Shown piece after piece: positions 1 to 8,716 of a stretch of DNA of 64,000 nt. Origin of the DNA: Alteribacter populi (GTDB lineage: Bacteria; Bacillota; Bacilli; Bacillales; Salisediminibacteriaceae); the NCBI RefSeq assembly GCF_002352765.1, contig NZ_KZ293963.1:394368-458367 (forward strand), written 5' to 3'. The translations under genes were made by a program, and so were the position numbers. Position 1 is the stretch's first letter. The number at the start of each line of letters is the position of its first letter. The notes below the pieces were generated by a model that searched no databases, was not told the DNA's origin, and saw only the letters and a program-made list of their open reading frames with translations.

Positions 1-1
1 T

Positions 2-502
2 CAGCACCTGAAAGATTACTTAAGACGGATCAAAAGAAAAACAGCACTTCTCATCGCTGTAAGTTGTCAGCTTGGCGCTGTTGCTAGCGGGACAGATTAT
101 GTTACAAGAAGGCAATTAACACTTTTCGGATATAATGTGGGCATGGCATTTCAAATTACCGATGATATTTTAGATTTTGTTGGAACGGAAAAAGAGCTAG
201 GTAAACCTGCTGGCAGTGATTTGAAGCAAGGAAATGTAACATTACCAGCCCTTTATGCTATGGATAAAAATCCAGAATTAAAAGAAAAAATTGTCGCTTG
301 TGTAAAAGAGGGTGACCTTGGTGAATCAGAGATAAAAAATGTCATTACTATGATCAAAGAAACAGGCGCAGTGATTTTTTCGAAACAAATCGCTGACCGG
401 TATCTGCTTAAAGCAAAAGAGGCACTGCACCCGCTGCCGGATATACAGGCTAAAAAAGCCCTTTATGAAATTGCTGAATATATCGGAAAAAGAAAGTTTT
501 AA
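2..502 (+). CDS. hepT: heptaprenyl diphosphate synthase component II, C-terminal part
   Basis: The reading frame is open from the first bases of the window, so the gene begins upstream and only about 166 C-terminal residues are present. The enzyme elongates isoprenoid diphosphates to the C35 side chain of menaquinone-7. The second aspartate-rich motif of trans-prenyltransferases is visible as DDILDFVG, followed by GKPAGSDLKQGNVTLP, the conserved lysine/glutamine-rich segment. In Bacillus this subunit works with HepS, whose gene normally lies just upstream with menG and the TRAP gene mtrB. A terminator follows immediately, so the hep transcript ends here. Confidence 0.93.
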   Translation, partial: QHLKDYLRRIKRKTALLIAVSCQLGAVASGTDYVTRRQLTLFGYNVGMAFQITDDILDFVGTEKELGKPAGSDLKQGNVTLPALYAMDKNPELKEKIVACVKEGDLGESEIKNVITMIKETGAVIFSKQIADRYLLKAKEALHPLPDIQAKKALYEIAEYIGKRKF

Positions 503-532
503 CGACGAAACTGTAATGGTTTCGTCGTTTTT
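501..532 (+). terminator. intrinsic terminator of hepT
   Basis: A perfect 11-bp stem (501-511 with 519-529) with a 7-nt loop is followed by a T run. It overlaps the hepT stop codon. Confidence 0.9.
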
Positions 533-628
533 AAGTTTGGAATATGGTTAAATAACTATATTTAGCCGTAAAATTAGAATAAAGCGGTAAAACTTTATTT
601 ATCTTTTGGAAGCGATTACAGAATTTTA

Positions 629-657
629 TTGAGATTCGTACGAAAATTTGCTATACT
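629..657 (+). promoter_or_regulatory. sigma-A type promoter for ndk
   Basis: TTGAGA at 629-634 and TATACT at 652-657 are separated by 17 nt. The site lies between the hepT terminator and ndk. Assigned by consensus match only. Confidence 0.65.
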
Positions 658-705
658 CAAAAAGGTTTATAATATAAATATATACATAACGGTGGAGGTA
701 TGAAC

Positions 706-1149
706 ATGGAACGCACTTTTTTAATGGTAAAGCCAGATGGAGTACAACGGAATTTAATCGGTGAAATTGTCTCCCGCTTTGAAAAGAAAGGATTTACTTT
801 AGCTGGAGCAAAAATGTTAGCGATTTCAAAAAACCTAGCTGAAACTCATTATGGTGAACATAAAGAACGTCCATTTTTTGGGGAATTAGTAGACTTTATC
901 ACCTCTGGACCTGTATTCGCAATGGTCTGGGAAGGTGACAATGTGATAGATGAAGCCCGAAAAATGATGGGGAAAACAAATCCTCAGGAAGCATTACCAG
1001 GAACGCTTCGTGGTGATTATGGTGTTCAAGTATCTATGAATGTCATCCACGGGTCTGACTCTGAAGAAAGTGCGAAGCGAGAAATTGAACTGTTCTTCCA
1101 AAAGGATGAACTTGTTAGTTACGAAAAAACGATTAACAAATGGGTTTAA
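706..1149 (+). CDS. ndk: nucleoside diphosphate kinase
   Basis: Transfers the gamma phosphate between nucleoside tri- and diphosphates through a phosphohistidine. The family signature with the active-site histidine is present as NVIHGSDSEESA, and the N-terminus reads MERTFLMVKPDGVQRN. An upstream in-frame ATG at 700 abuts the Shine-Dalgarno GGAGGT (694-699). The ATG at 706 is spaced 6 nt from it and matches the family N-terminus, so 706 is chosen, giving 147 residues, close to the usual length of about 149. The gene appears monocistronic, with its own promoter and a downstream terminator. Confidence 0.95.
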   Translation: MERTFLMVKPDGVQRNLIGEIVSRFEKKGFTLAGAKMLAISKNLAETHYGEHKERPFFGELVDFITSGPVFAMVWEGDNVIDEARKMMGKTNPQEALPGTLRGDYGVQVSMNVIHGSDSEESAKREIELFFQKDELVSYEKTINKWV

Positions 1150-1258
1150 CTAGAAGAAGGCAGAGCATTTCTCTCTAGCGAATAGAAAACTTGGCTTCGT
1201 TTAATAACGGCTGATGAACGCCATTTCGCAGACGTTTGAGCTTGTATCCATTGAAATG

Positions 1259-1283
1259 AAAGGCGGGGAAACCTGCCTTTTTT
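1259..1283 (+). terminator. intrinsic terminator after ndk
   Basis: AAAGGCGGG (1259-1267) pairs with CCTGCCTTT (1272-1280) around a GAAA tetraloop with one G-U pair. A T run follows. Confidence 0.85.
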
Positions 1284-1433
1284 GTGTTTAAAAAGGATGT
1301 TCATGAAAATAACACTCTTCCTTCATAGCTACTTTCAACAGAAATGATATAGGAGGACAATTAGGTAGGTAATGTTTTATAATGAATAAAAATACTGTAG
1401 TTATTATCTATAAATAGTAGGGGAAGTGCAGCA

Positions 1434-2213
1434 ATGAACGTAGATTATCTTGATTTCAAAAAGCAGATTAAGCAAAAAGCCGGTATTGATCTAAGTCTTT
1501 ACAAAGAAGCACAGATGAAACGACGATTGACTTCATTACGGGAAAAGCGCGGATATGACACTTTTTCAGATTACGGGATGGCGATGAATAAAGAACCGGA
1601 CCTATTTGAAGAGTTTTTAGATCGGATGACGATCAATGTATCGGAATTTTATAGAAATCCCGAACGGTGGAACATCTTAAAATCAAAAATTCTCCCGCGC
1701 CTCCTGACGTCTCGTCGTTCCTTGAAAATATGGAGTGCGGCTTGTTCAACAGGAGAAGAGCCATACACCTTGGCGATGTTATTAAACGAAATCAAGTCGG
1801 ACGAAAGGGTTAAAATAGAAGCTACAGATTTAGATGAAACGATTTTAAAGCGTGCTAGAGCAGGGTTCTATCCTGAACGATCACTAAAAGATATGCCTCG
1901 GGAATGGAAATCCCAATACTTTAGTCGCGAAATTCTTGGCTATCGGATTGATGATACAATAAAGAGAACGGTCAGCTTTCGTAAACATGATTTACTTAAT
2001 GAACCTTTCAATTCAGGATACGATTTGATTATGTGTCGTAATGTGTTAATTTATTTTACAGAAGAAGCAAAACGAAACTTGTATACTAAATTTGCTAACG
2101 CTCTTAATCCTGGAGGCGTTTTATTTGTAGGAAGTACAGAACAAATTTTTAACCCAAAAGCGCACGGCTTTGAAACGGAAGATACCTTTTTCTACCGAAA
2201 AATTAAATCGTGA
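1434..2213 (+). CDS. cheR: chemotaxis protein methyltransferase CheR
   Basis: Methylates glutamates of methyl-accepting chemotaxis proteins using S-adenosylmethionine. The 259 residues contain the small N-terminal helical domain and then the Rossmann-like domain. TINVSEFYRNP lies near residue 66, the SAM-binding loop SAACSTGEEPYT at about 101-112, and CRNVLIYF near residue 198. The ATG has GGGGAAG upstream. The position between ndk and chorismate synthase is the B. subtilis arrangement, so this chemotaxis gene sits at the head of the aromatic supraoperon. No clear terminator separates it from aroC. Confidence 0.94.
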   Translation: MNVDYLDFKKQIKQKAGIDLSLYKEAQMKRRLTSLREKRGYDTFSDYGMAMNKEPDLFEEFLDRMTINVSEFYRNPERWNILKSKILPRLLTSRRSLKIWSAACSTGEEPYTLAMLLNEIKSDERVKIEATDLDETILKRARAGFYPERSLKDMPREWKSQYFSREILGYRIDDTIKRTVSFRKHDLLNEPFNSGYDLIMCRNVLIYFTEEAKRNLYTKFANALNPGGVLFVGSTEQIFNPKAHGFETEDTFFYRKIKS

Positions 2214-2394
2214 TATTGAACTCGCTTCCTAATAGTTAGCATGAGAGAAATCTAAAAATAGAAAACCAACTATTTTCTCACAAGAAAGTTTTTTTAATTC
2301 TTGAAATTTTGAAGTGAATCAGCCACAATGGAGTATAAGAAAAAAGCAGTTTAATACATAAAAGCATTAAAGAAAACTGAAGGAGTGACACAGT

Positions 2395-3570
2395 ATGAGG
2401 TTTTTAACAGCAGGGGAATCTCATGGCCCCCAATTGACTGCCATTATAGAAGGCGTGCCTAGTCAACTTTCACTAACAGAGGAAGATATTAATTACCACC
2501 TTCAAAGACGTCAAAAAGGCCATGGGCGTGGACGAAGAATGCAAATTGAAAAAGACCATGTACAGATTAAAAGCGGGGTAAGACATGGGAAAACAACTGG
2601 GGCACCGATTACCCTCGTCGTTGAGAACAATGACTGGAAACATTGGAATAAAATTATGGGTGCTGAGCCGATCTCAAGTGAAGAAGAAAAAGAGATGAAG
2701 CGAACAATTTCCCGGCCTCGACCAGGACATGCAGATTTAAATGGTGCAATAAAGTATGAACACCGCGATATGAGAAATGTTTTGGAACGTTCTTCAGCAA
2801 GAGAGACAACGGTTCGTGTTGCTGTTGGTGCCGTAGCTCAAAAGCTATTAAAAGAATTTGGTATTGAAATTGCTGGTCACGTGTTAGAAATCGGTGGAAT
2901 CGTAAGTGAGATAGCCCCCGAAGTGAGTAGCGTTGCTGAGATTCTTGAAAGAACAGAGGGCTCTCCAGTTCGGTGTCTTGATGAGTCGGCTGAAAAGCAA
3001 ATGATGGCAGCGATTGATGATGCTAAGAATAATGGCGATTCAATCGGCGGGGTTGTTGAAGTTGTAGCGACGGGTCTTCCAGTAGGCTTAGGAAGTCATG
3101 TTCATTATGATAAAAAGCTTGATGCAAAAGTTGCACAAAGTGTAATGAGTATTAATGCTTTTAAAGGTGTTGAGTTTGGAATTGGGTTTGAAGCTGCCAG
3201 GAAACAAGGAAGCCAGGTTCATGATGAAATTCTTTACGATGAAACGAGAGGGTATTACCGGAAAACGAACCGTTTAGGTGGTTTTGAGGGAGGAATGACA
3301 ACGGGGATGCCAGTTGTAGTAAAAGGCGTTATGAAACCAATTCCGACACTTTATAAGCCACTAAAGAGTGTCGATATCGAAACAAAGGAAGCCTTTGAAG
3401 CGAGTATCGAACGCTCCGATAGTTGTGCGGTTCCAGCAGCGGCGATTGTGTGTGAACATGCAGTAAGCTGGGAATTAGCAAATGGCTTTTTGGAAAAATT
3501 CGGCTCAGATTCACTGGAGGACGTAAAGCGTGCATATCATGAATATTGCGAACGAGCGAGGGCTTTTTAA
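2395..3570 (+). CDS. aroC: chorismate synthase (AroF in B. subtilis nomenclature)
   Basis: Converts 5-enolpyruvylshikimate-3-phosphate to chorismate, the branch point for Trp, Tyr, Phe and folate. It requires reduced FMN. The start reads MRFLTAGESHGPQLTA; the signature RRQKGHGRGRRM occupies about residues 38-49 and a second signature SARETTVRVAVGAVA follows. The length of 391 residues is normal. AGGAGTGA precedes the ATG. The stop codon overlaps the aroB start (TAATG), indicating translational coupling. Confidence 0.96.
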   Translation: MRFLTAGESHGPQLTAIIEGVPSQLSLTEEDINYHLQRRQKGHGRGRRMQIEKDHVQIKSGVRHGKTTGAPITLVVENNDWKHWNKIMGAEPISSEEEKEMKRTISRPRPGHADLNGAIKYEHRDMRNVLERSSARETTVRVAVGAVAQKLLKEFGIEIAGHVLEIGGIVSEIAPEVSSVAEILERTEGSPVRCLDESAEKQMMAAIDDAKNNGDSIGGVVEVVATGLPVGLGSHVHYDKKLDAKVAQSVMSINAFKGVEFGIGFEAARKQGSQVHDEILYDETRGYYRKTNRLGGFEGGMTTGMPVVVKGVMKPIPTLYKPLKSVDIETKEAFEASIERSDSCAVPAAAIVCEHAVSWELANGFLEKFGSDSLEDVKRAYHEYCERARAF

Positions 3571-4673
3571 TGGAGAGCCCCATTTTAGTACAATCGTCCA
3601 GTCATTCGTATCCGGTTTACATTGAAGCTGGATTAAGGCACAGTTTGTATGACCTGCTATGCCGGAGGGCATCTAACCTTCATTCGCAATATTTGGTGAT
3701 CACAGATGGTCGCGTCAAGGAGTATTACCTTGAAGATATTTTGGCATCCTTTCCAGAAGAATGTCCTGTTCATACGTATGCGGTTCCTTCAGGTGAATCA
3801 TCAAAAAGTTTATCTCAATATGAAGACCTATTAACGTATGCTCTTGAAAAGGAGCTTGATCGCGATTCTTTGATCATTGCATTGGGTGGTGGAGTGGTCG
3901 GTGATTTAGCTGGCTTTTTGGCTGCTACATACATGCGTGGAATTGATTTTGTACAAGTGCCGACGACGCTTTTAGCTCATGACAGTAGTGTTGGTGGGAA
4001 AGTAGGGATTAACCATGCACTTGGTAAAAATATGATTGGAGCGTTCCATGCACCACGAGGAGTGTACTTTGACCCGGAAGTATTTACGACTTTACCGATC
4101 AAAGAGTGGCGGTCTGGGTTAGCTGAAGTGATCAAACATGGACTAATAAATGACTATTCTTTCTATGAATGGACGATAAACAATATCGTCCCTGAATCGA
4201 TTCCTGATGTGGAAACGATCGTAACTTTGCTCAAACATTCAATTAATATAAAAAAAACAATTGTCGAGAACGATGAAAAAGAACGAGGTATACGCGCCTT
4301 TTTAAATTTTGGTCATACATTAGGTCATGCAATTGAAGCAGAAGCAGGTTATGGAAAGTGGACTCACGGAGAAGCTGTTGTGATTGGGATGGTTTTTGCA
4401 TTGAAATTGAGTGAACAGCATTTTCAAACTGATCTGAAGAGTGAGGCTGTGAAAAAAAAGCTCGAAAAATTTGGGTATCAAACACATATTCCCGGAAACT
4501 TATCACTCAATTCTTTAATTAATCGAATGAAATCAGATAAAAAAGGAAAATCAGGTCAAATACGATTTGTGTTATTAACGTCATTCGGATCCCCGGCTTT
4601 AGTTTCGGTAAGTGTGGAACAGTTGTGTAAGCAGTTTGCAATGGAGGTAGATGCGGATGATTCGAGGAATTAG
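3570..4673 (+). CDS. aroB: 3-dehydroquinate synthase
   Basis: Cyclises DAHP to 3-dehydroquinate, the second step of the shikimate pathway, with NAD and a divalent metal. GGGVVGDLAGFLAATYMRG and the following PTTLLAHDSSVGGK are the family core, and metal-binding histidines appear in FGHTLGHAIE and WTHGEAV. A longer frame opens at a TTG (3546) inside aroC. The ATG at 3570 overlaps the aroC stop, has GAGGG 8 nt upstream, and gives 367 residues beginning MESPILVQSS, as expected for the family. It overlaps aroH by 17 nt. Confidence 0.95.
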   Translation: MESPILVQSSSHSYPVYIEAGLRHSLYDLLCRRASNLHSQYLVITDGRVKEYYLEDILASFPEECPVHTYAVPSGESSKSLSQYEDLLTYALEKELDRDSLIIALGGGVVGDLAGFLAATYMRGIDFVQVPTTLLAHDSSVGGKVGINHALGKNMIGAFHAPRGVYFDPEVFTTLPIKEWRSGLAEVIKHGLINDYSFYEWTINNIVPESIPDVETIVTLLKHSINIKKTIVENDEKERGIRAFLNFGHTLGHAIEAEAGYGKWTHGEAVVIGMVFALKLSEQHFQTDLKSEAVKKKLEKFGYQTHIPGNLSLNSLINRMKSDKKGKSGQIRFVLLTSFGSPALVSVSVEQLCKQFAMEVDADDSRN

Positions 4674-5028
4674 AGGCGCAACAACGGTGACTGAAAATGA
4701 GGGAAAAGAAATGTTGAAGGCAACAAAGGTGTTAGTAGAGACGATCGTTAAAAATAATCACGTTTCGCCTGAACAAATCAGTTACATTTGGATGACAGCA
4801 AGCCCTGACTTGGATGCGACCTTTCCAGCAGGAGCCCTTAGAATGATCGATGGATTTAATCGCGTACCGGTAATGTGCGCGCAAGAGATTCCTGTAGACG
4901 GATCTCTTAATAAATGTATTCGTGTTATGGTAATAGTGGAAACTGAGCGTTCACAAAAAGAAATAACGCACGTATATTTAAACGAAGCGAGAATACTGCG
5001 CCCTGATTTGGTTGAAGAAAGATTTTGA
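4657..5028 (+). CDS. aroH: chorismate mutase, AroH type
   Basis: Monofunctional trimeric chorismate mutase that rearranges chorismate to prephenate for Tyr and Phe. The sequence MIRGIRGATTV at the start and the C-terminal NKCIRVMVIVET / HVYLNEARILRPDL blocks match the AroH family. The frame also has an ATG at 4651, but GGAGGT at 4643-4648 is spaced 8 nt from 4657, the better start (123 residues). It overlaps the end of aroB. The trp promoter begins at the stop codon. Confidence 0.93.
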   Translation: MIRGIRGATTVTENEGKEMLKATKVLVETIVKNNHVSPEQISYIWMTASPDLDATFPAGALRMIDGFNRVPVMCAQEIPVDGSLNKCIRVMVIVETERSQKEITHVYLNEARILRPDLVEERF

Positions 5029-5057
5029 TTGACATTAGGATCACACCCGGTTAGGAT
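5029..5057 (+). promoter_or_regulatory. sigma-A type promoter of the trp operon
   Basis: TTGACA (5029-5034), a 17-nt spacer and TAGGAT (5052-5057) lie between aroH and the TRAP site, matching the position of the trp promoter inside the aromatic supraoperon of B. subtilis. Confidence 0.6.
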
Positions 5058-5117
5058 TGTGTATAAGTTAGAAGTTACAGTAGCAATCAACAGTTTAGTT
5101 TAGTTAAAAGCGTTACA

Positions 5118-5175
5118 GAGACGAGAGTAGTATAGTAGAGAAGAGTTGGAGCAGAGGATAGCAAGAATAGGGTAG
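5118..5175 (+). promoter_or_regulatory. TRAP (MtrB) binding site in trp leader RNA
   Basis: Triplets GAG, GAG, TAG, TAG, GAG, GAG, GAG, GAG, TAG, AAG, TAG, TAG begin at 5118, 5123, 5128, 5133, 5138, 5143, 5149, 5154, 5159, 5163, 5168 and 5173. Spacers are 2 nt except for one of 3 nt before 5149 and one of 1 nt before 5163. Eleven of the twelve are (G/U)AG. Tryptophan-loaded TRAP, an 11-mer, wraps such RNA with one triplet per subunit. The site precedes the attenuator and should prevent antiterminator formation when tryptophan is plentiful. Confidence 0.93.
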
Positions 5176-5179
5176 CGTA

Positions 5180-5267
5180 CTGTCTTATATTGACAGGTTT
5201 ATTTATCATACTATTAAAACCTATGACCCTAAACACCTGCTCAAGATTTTTTGACAGGTGTTTTTTT
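5180..5267 (+). terminator. trp attenuator: antiterminator and intrinsic terminator
   Basis: The terminator pairs 5231-5239 (AAACACCTG) with 5255-5263 (CAGGTGTTT), extended by TCAA/TTGA (5241-5244 with 5251-5254) across one bulged C, and ends in T at 5261-5267. The upstream segment 5190-5200 (TTGACAGGTTT) is a near copy of the terminator's 3' arm and can pair with 5231-5244 instead. A second alternative is GAGCAG (5149-5154, inside the TRAP site) with CTGCTC (5237-5242). These competing folds fit TRAP-controlled transcription attenuation. Pairings were read by eye, without energy calculation. Confidence 0.85.
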
Positions 5268-5417
5268 AGTACTATCAGATCGTATTTAAAAAGTGAGATG
5301 AAAAGATCGATAGTCCAAGTTTAACCAGGGCTTAGTAGTTAGCCAGGTTTATGACAACCCACTCTATCCCCCTTTGCTTCAGTCATTTCTTCCACCAACA
5401 AAATCGAGGTGTAGACA

Positions 5418-6923
5418 ATGATTGAAACGAGCAAATCTTCATTTTTACAGCAAGCAAACACGTATGGAACAGTTCCTATTTCCGCACGTGTAGTAGCTGA
5501 CACATTAACTCCAATACAATTATTCGAAACTTTTAATGAACGAGCGGCCTTTCTGCTAGAAAGTCGTGACCCGCTATCTTTATGGTCCAAATATTCTTTT
5601 ATCGGGCTTGATCCTTTCTTATATTTGGAAGAAAGTGACGGAAGCTTTTTAATAAAAAATCATGAAGGCGATACGCAACATTCCTATCAAACCTTTATTG
5701 AAGCGTGGAATACGACTCTTGCTCGGCTAAATGTGTCTCCTCATTTACCTGACATCCCGTTTCCAGGAGGAGCGGTCGGTTCATTTTCATTTGAAGCGAT
5801 GTGTCTTCAGGAAGAGAAAATCCAACGGGGAGATCAGCCTGCTGCTTCGTTTGTATTTTGTCAAACGATCATGGCTTTCCACCATGAACGAGAAGAACTG
5901 CAAATCATCCACTTTAAACCGTTGAAGGAAGGCAAGACGCGTTTGCAATCGTATAAAGAAAGTATTGCTGATGTCAAATCTATGATAGGTCAACTCTCAA
6001 AAGGAGATACGCCAATCAGCAGGCGGTTGTTTAAAACTGAAAAAATAAATGAAGAACGTATATTAGGTCAGGTAAAAAGTAATGTAGCAAAAGCTGACTT
6101 TATGCGCAGTGTAGATAAGGTCAAAAATTATATAGAAGCAGGAGATGTTTTTCAAGTAGTCCTTTCACAAAGGTTCGAAATGGAAACAACAATAGAGGGA
6201 TTAGAGTTATATCGAGTATTGCGTAAACTGAATCCTTCTCCGTACATGTTTTATATTCGTACGCTTCGTGAAGAGTTAGTTGGTAGTTCTCCTGAAAGAC
6301 TCGTGAAAGTAGAGAAGGATAGAACGATTGATATCCATCCGATTGCAGGTACCCGCAAACGGGGGGGGAATGAGGCTGAAGACGAACACCTTGCTAAAGA
6401 TTTGTTGGCGGATGAAAAAGAAAGAGCAGAACATTTTATGCTCGTCGACTTAGCGCGCAATGATCTCGGAAAGGTTTGCAAATACGGCACAGTTGACACC
6501 TTTGAAATGTTAACTGTAACAAAGTTTTCTCATGTGATGCATTTAATTTCAAAGGTAAAAGGAGAACTAAAGGAAAGTACTCACCCAATCGACGCACTAC
6601 TAAGTGCGCATCCAGCAGGAACTGTATCTGGAGCCCCTAAAATTAGAGCTGCTGAGATCATTCAAGAATTAGAGGTCGACTCTCGAGGAACGTACGCAGG
6701 AACAGTTGCTTACTGCAGCTTTAATGACACGATTGATTCCTGCATTGCGATTCGTACGATTCGTCTAAAAGAAAAGAAGGCATATATTCAGGCGGGTGCT
6801 GGTGTTGTTTACGATTCTGTCCCAGAGCTGGAATGGGAAGAAACAAGAAATAAAGCACTTGCTTTAATTAATGCGGTTCATCAAGCAAAAGAAAACTTTA
6901 CACGAGAGGGGATTGAATTATGA
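5418..6923 (+). CDS. trpE: anthranilate synthase component I
   Basis: Makes anthranilate from chorismate with an amidotransferase partner. No trpG is present here; in Bacillus the glutaminase is the shared PabA/TrpG encoded in the folate operon. The feedback-binding element LLES lies at residues 46-49, and the chorismate-binding domain shows IAGTRKRGG, LLADEKERAEH and HPAGTVSGAPK. The length of 501 residues is normal. GAGGTG precedes the ATG. The stop overlaps the trpD start by 4 nt. Expression is expected to follow the TRAP attenuator upstream. Confidence 0.96.
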   Translation: MIETSKSSFLQQANTYGTVPISARVVADTLTPIQLFETFNERAAFLLESRDPLSLWSKYSFIGLDPFLYLEESDGSFLIKNHEGDTQHSYQTFIEAWNTTLARLNVSPHLPDIPFPGGAVGSFSFEAMCLQEEKIQRGDQPAASFVFCQTIMAFHHEREELQIIHFKPLKEGKTRLQSYKESIADVKSMIGQLSKGDTPISRRLFKTEKINEERILGQVKSNVAKADFMRSVDKVKNYIEAGDVFQVVLSQRFEMETTIEGLELYRVLRKLNPSPYMFYIRTLREELVGSSPERLVKVEKDRTIDIHPIAGTRKRGGNEAEDEHLAKDLLADEKERAEHFMLVDLARNDLGKVCKYGTVDTFEMLTVTKFSHVMHLISKVKGELKESTHPIDALLSAHPAGTVSGAPKIRAAEIIQELEVDSRGTYAGTVAYCSFNDTIDSCIAIRTIRLKEKKAYIQAGAGVVYDSVPELEWEETRNKALALINAVHQAKENFTREGIEL

Positions 6924-7942
6924 ATCACTTCATCGAACGGATTTTTGAACCTGAATCATTGACAGAGGAAGAAGCGAAAAGAACAATGCACCAGATGATG
7001 AGCGGAGCAATGACAGATGAACAAGTTTCTGCCTTATTATCCGTGCTACGTTACCGTGGAGAAACGGTGGCTGAAATGACCGGATTTGCGAAAGCGATGA
7101 GGGAAAAAAGCGTTCAAATCAACCATGACAAAGAGAATCTCATTGATACGTGCGGTACAGGAGGGGATGGTACAAACACGTTTAATATTTCCACAGCTGT
7201 TGCGATCTTACTAAGCGGAAGCGGTGTACCTGTAGCTAAACACGGAAATCGAAGTGTGTCATCGAAAACGGGCAGCGCCGATGTATTAGAGGAATTAGGC
7301 ATTCCTATTCAAGCGACGAAAGAAGAAGCTGAAAGGATGATTGTAAAACATAATCTCTGTTTTATGTTTGCACCGGTGTATCACTCTTCAATGAAGCATG
7401 TAGCAAAAGCTAGAAAAGGACTCGGGGTAAAAACGATTTTTAATCTCCTCGGTCCCTTAACCAATCCTGCTCGGACAAAACATCAGCTCATTGGCGTTTA
7501 CGATCAAACAGTAGCTCAAAAGATGGCAGAAACAGCGAGAAACTTAGGGGTGGATCGAGCTCTTTTCGCAACAGGGTCTGATGGACTTGATGAATTGACG
7601 ATTACGGGTGCAAGCTCACTAACCGAATTACAGGGAAATAAAATATCTACCTATACTATCAAACCGGAAGAAGCCGGTCTTCAAAGGGGAACGCTAACAG
7701 ATATCCAAGTCAGGAATAAGGAGGAAAGTGCTAACCTTATCCATGGCACTTTAGAAGGAAAAGGGAACTTAAGTGCAAGAAATGTCATTTTATTGAACGC
7801 AGGTGCTGCTCTTTATGTGTGTGGGGCAGCTAATACAATCGAAGAAGGGGTTACCGAAGCGAGGGTGGCATTAGAGAATCGAGCTGGTTACGAACAGCTT
7901 CAACGGCTGCAGACAACAAAAGAGAGGGGAGTTCTTGTATGA
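6920..7942 (+). CDS. trpD: anthranilate phosphoribosyltransferase
   Basis: Transfers phosphoribose from PRPP to anthranilate. The PRPP-binding glycine loop CGTGGDG lies at about residues 78-84, followed by NTFNISTA, KHGNRSVSSKTGSAD and KTIFNLLGPLTNPA, all family hallmarks. It has 340 residues and is translationally coupled to trpE (ATGA overlap) and to trpC (second 4-nt overlap). No separate promoter was seen. Confidence 0.96.
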   Translation: MNHFIERIFEPESLTEEEAKRTMHQMMSGAMTDEQVSALLSVLRYRGETVAEMTGFAKAMREKSVQINHDKENLIDTCGTGGDGTNTFNISTAVAILLSGSGVPVAKHGNRSVSSKTGSADVLEELGIPIQATKEEAERMIVKHNLCFMFAPVYHSSMKHVAKARKGLGVKTIFNLLGPLTNPARTKHQLIGVYDQTVAQKMAETARNLGVDRALFATGSDGLDELTITGASSLTELQGNKISTYTIKPEEAGLQRGTLTDIQVRNKEESANLIHGTLEGKGNLSARNVILLNAGAALYVCGAANTIEEGVTEARVALENRAGYEQLQRLQTTKERGVLV

Positions 7943-8697
7943 TTTTGGATCATATCGTCGAGCAAAAACGGAAAGAAGTGAACAGGATCGTTCCTGAAAA
8001 TCCAAGGCCCAAACGAAAGCGTTCATTTTTACAAGCACTAAAAAGACCCAATCGTCAAGGAGCTGTCATTGCAGAAATAAAAAAAGCAAGCCCTTCAAAA
8101 GGGACGTTTATCGAGCATTTTGATCCAGTAGCGATTGCTAGAGCATATGAACAGGCTGGTGCTGATGCACTATCTGTTCTTACCGATCAACAATTTTTTC
8201 AAGGAGACGCTTCTTATATAAAAAAAGTGAAATCTCATGTATCATTACCTGTTTTACGGAAGGACTTTATTATTGACCAAAGTCAGATCGATGAATCAGC
8301 TAACATTGGCGCTGATGCGATTTTATTAATTGCTGCGATTCTAAGTCCGCGTAAACTAATAGAGTTTCATGATTATGCGAGGTCGTTAGGGCTGGATGTG
8401 TTAGTAGAAGTTCATAGCAAAGAAGAACTTCACCGTATTCTTCAGGAAGGAACACCTGAGTTAATAGGAGTAAACAATCGAGATCTACAGACGTTTAAAA
8501 CAAACCTTAACCATACGAAAGAGGTAGCCAAGCTGATCCCTCCGCAGGCCATTGCGATAAGCGAAAGTGGGATTCACAGTTGTCACGATGTTGAGCGTGT
8601 ACTTTCATACGGAGCGAAAGGGATGTTGATTGGGGAATCTCTTATGCTTGCAGCGGATAAAATAAGCAAGTTGGAGGATTTGTTTAAAGTCAGGTAG
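7939..8697 (+). CDS. trpC: indole-3-glycerol phosphate synthase
   Basis: Closes the indole ring from carboxyphenylamino-deoxyribulose phosphate. The TIM-barrel catalytic elements are visible: AEIKKASPSKG (about 45-55), VLRKDFIID, LLIAAIL, GVNNRDL and ISESGI. The 252 residues are a full single-function enzyme; TrpF is not fused to it as in enterics but to TrpB downstream. The start overlaps the trpD stop by 4 nt, and 19 nt separate its stop from the next start. Confidence 0.96.
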   Translation: MILDHIVEQKRKEVNRIVPENPRPKRKRSFLQALKRPNRQGAVIAEIKKASPSKGTFIEHFDPVAIARAYEQAGADALSVLTDQQFFQGDASYIKKVKSHVSLPVLRKDFIIDQSQIDESANIGADAILLIAAILSPRKLIEFHDYARSLGLDVLVEVHSKEELHRILQEGTPELIGVNNRDLQTFKTNLNHTKEVAKLIPPQAIAISESGIHSCHDVERVLSYGAKGMLIGESLMLAADKISKLEDLFKVR

Positions 8698-8716
8698 CTT
8701 CGGGAGGAGAGATTTT

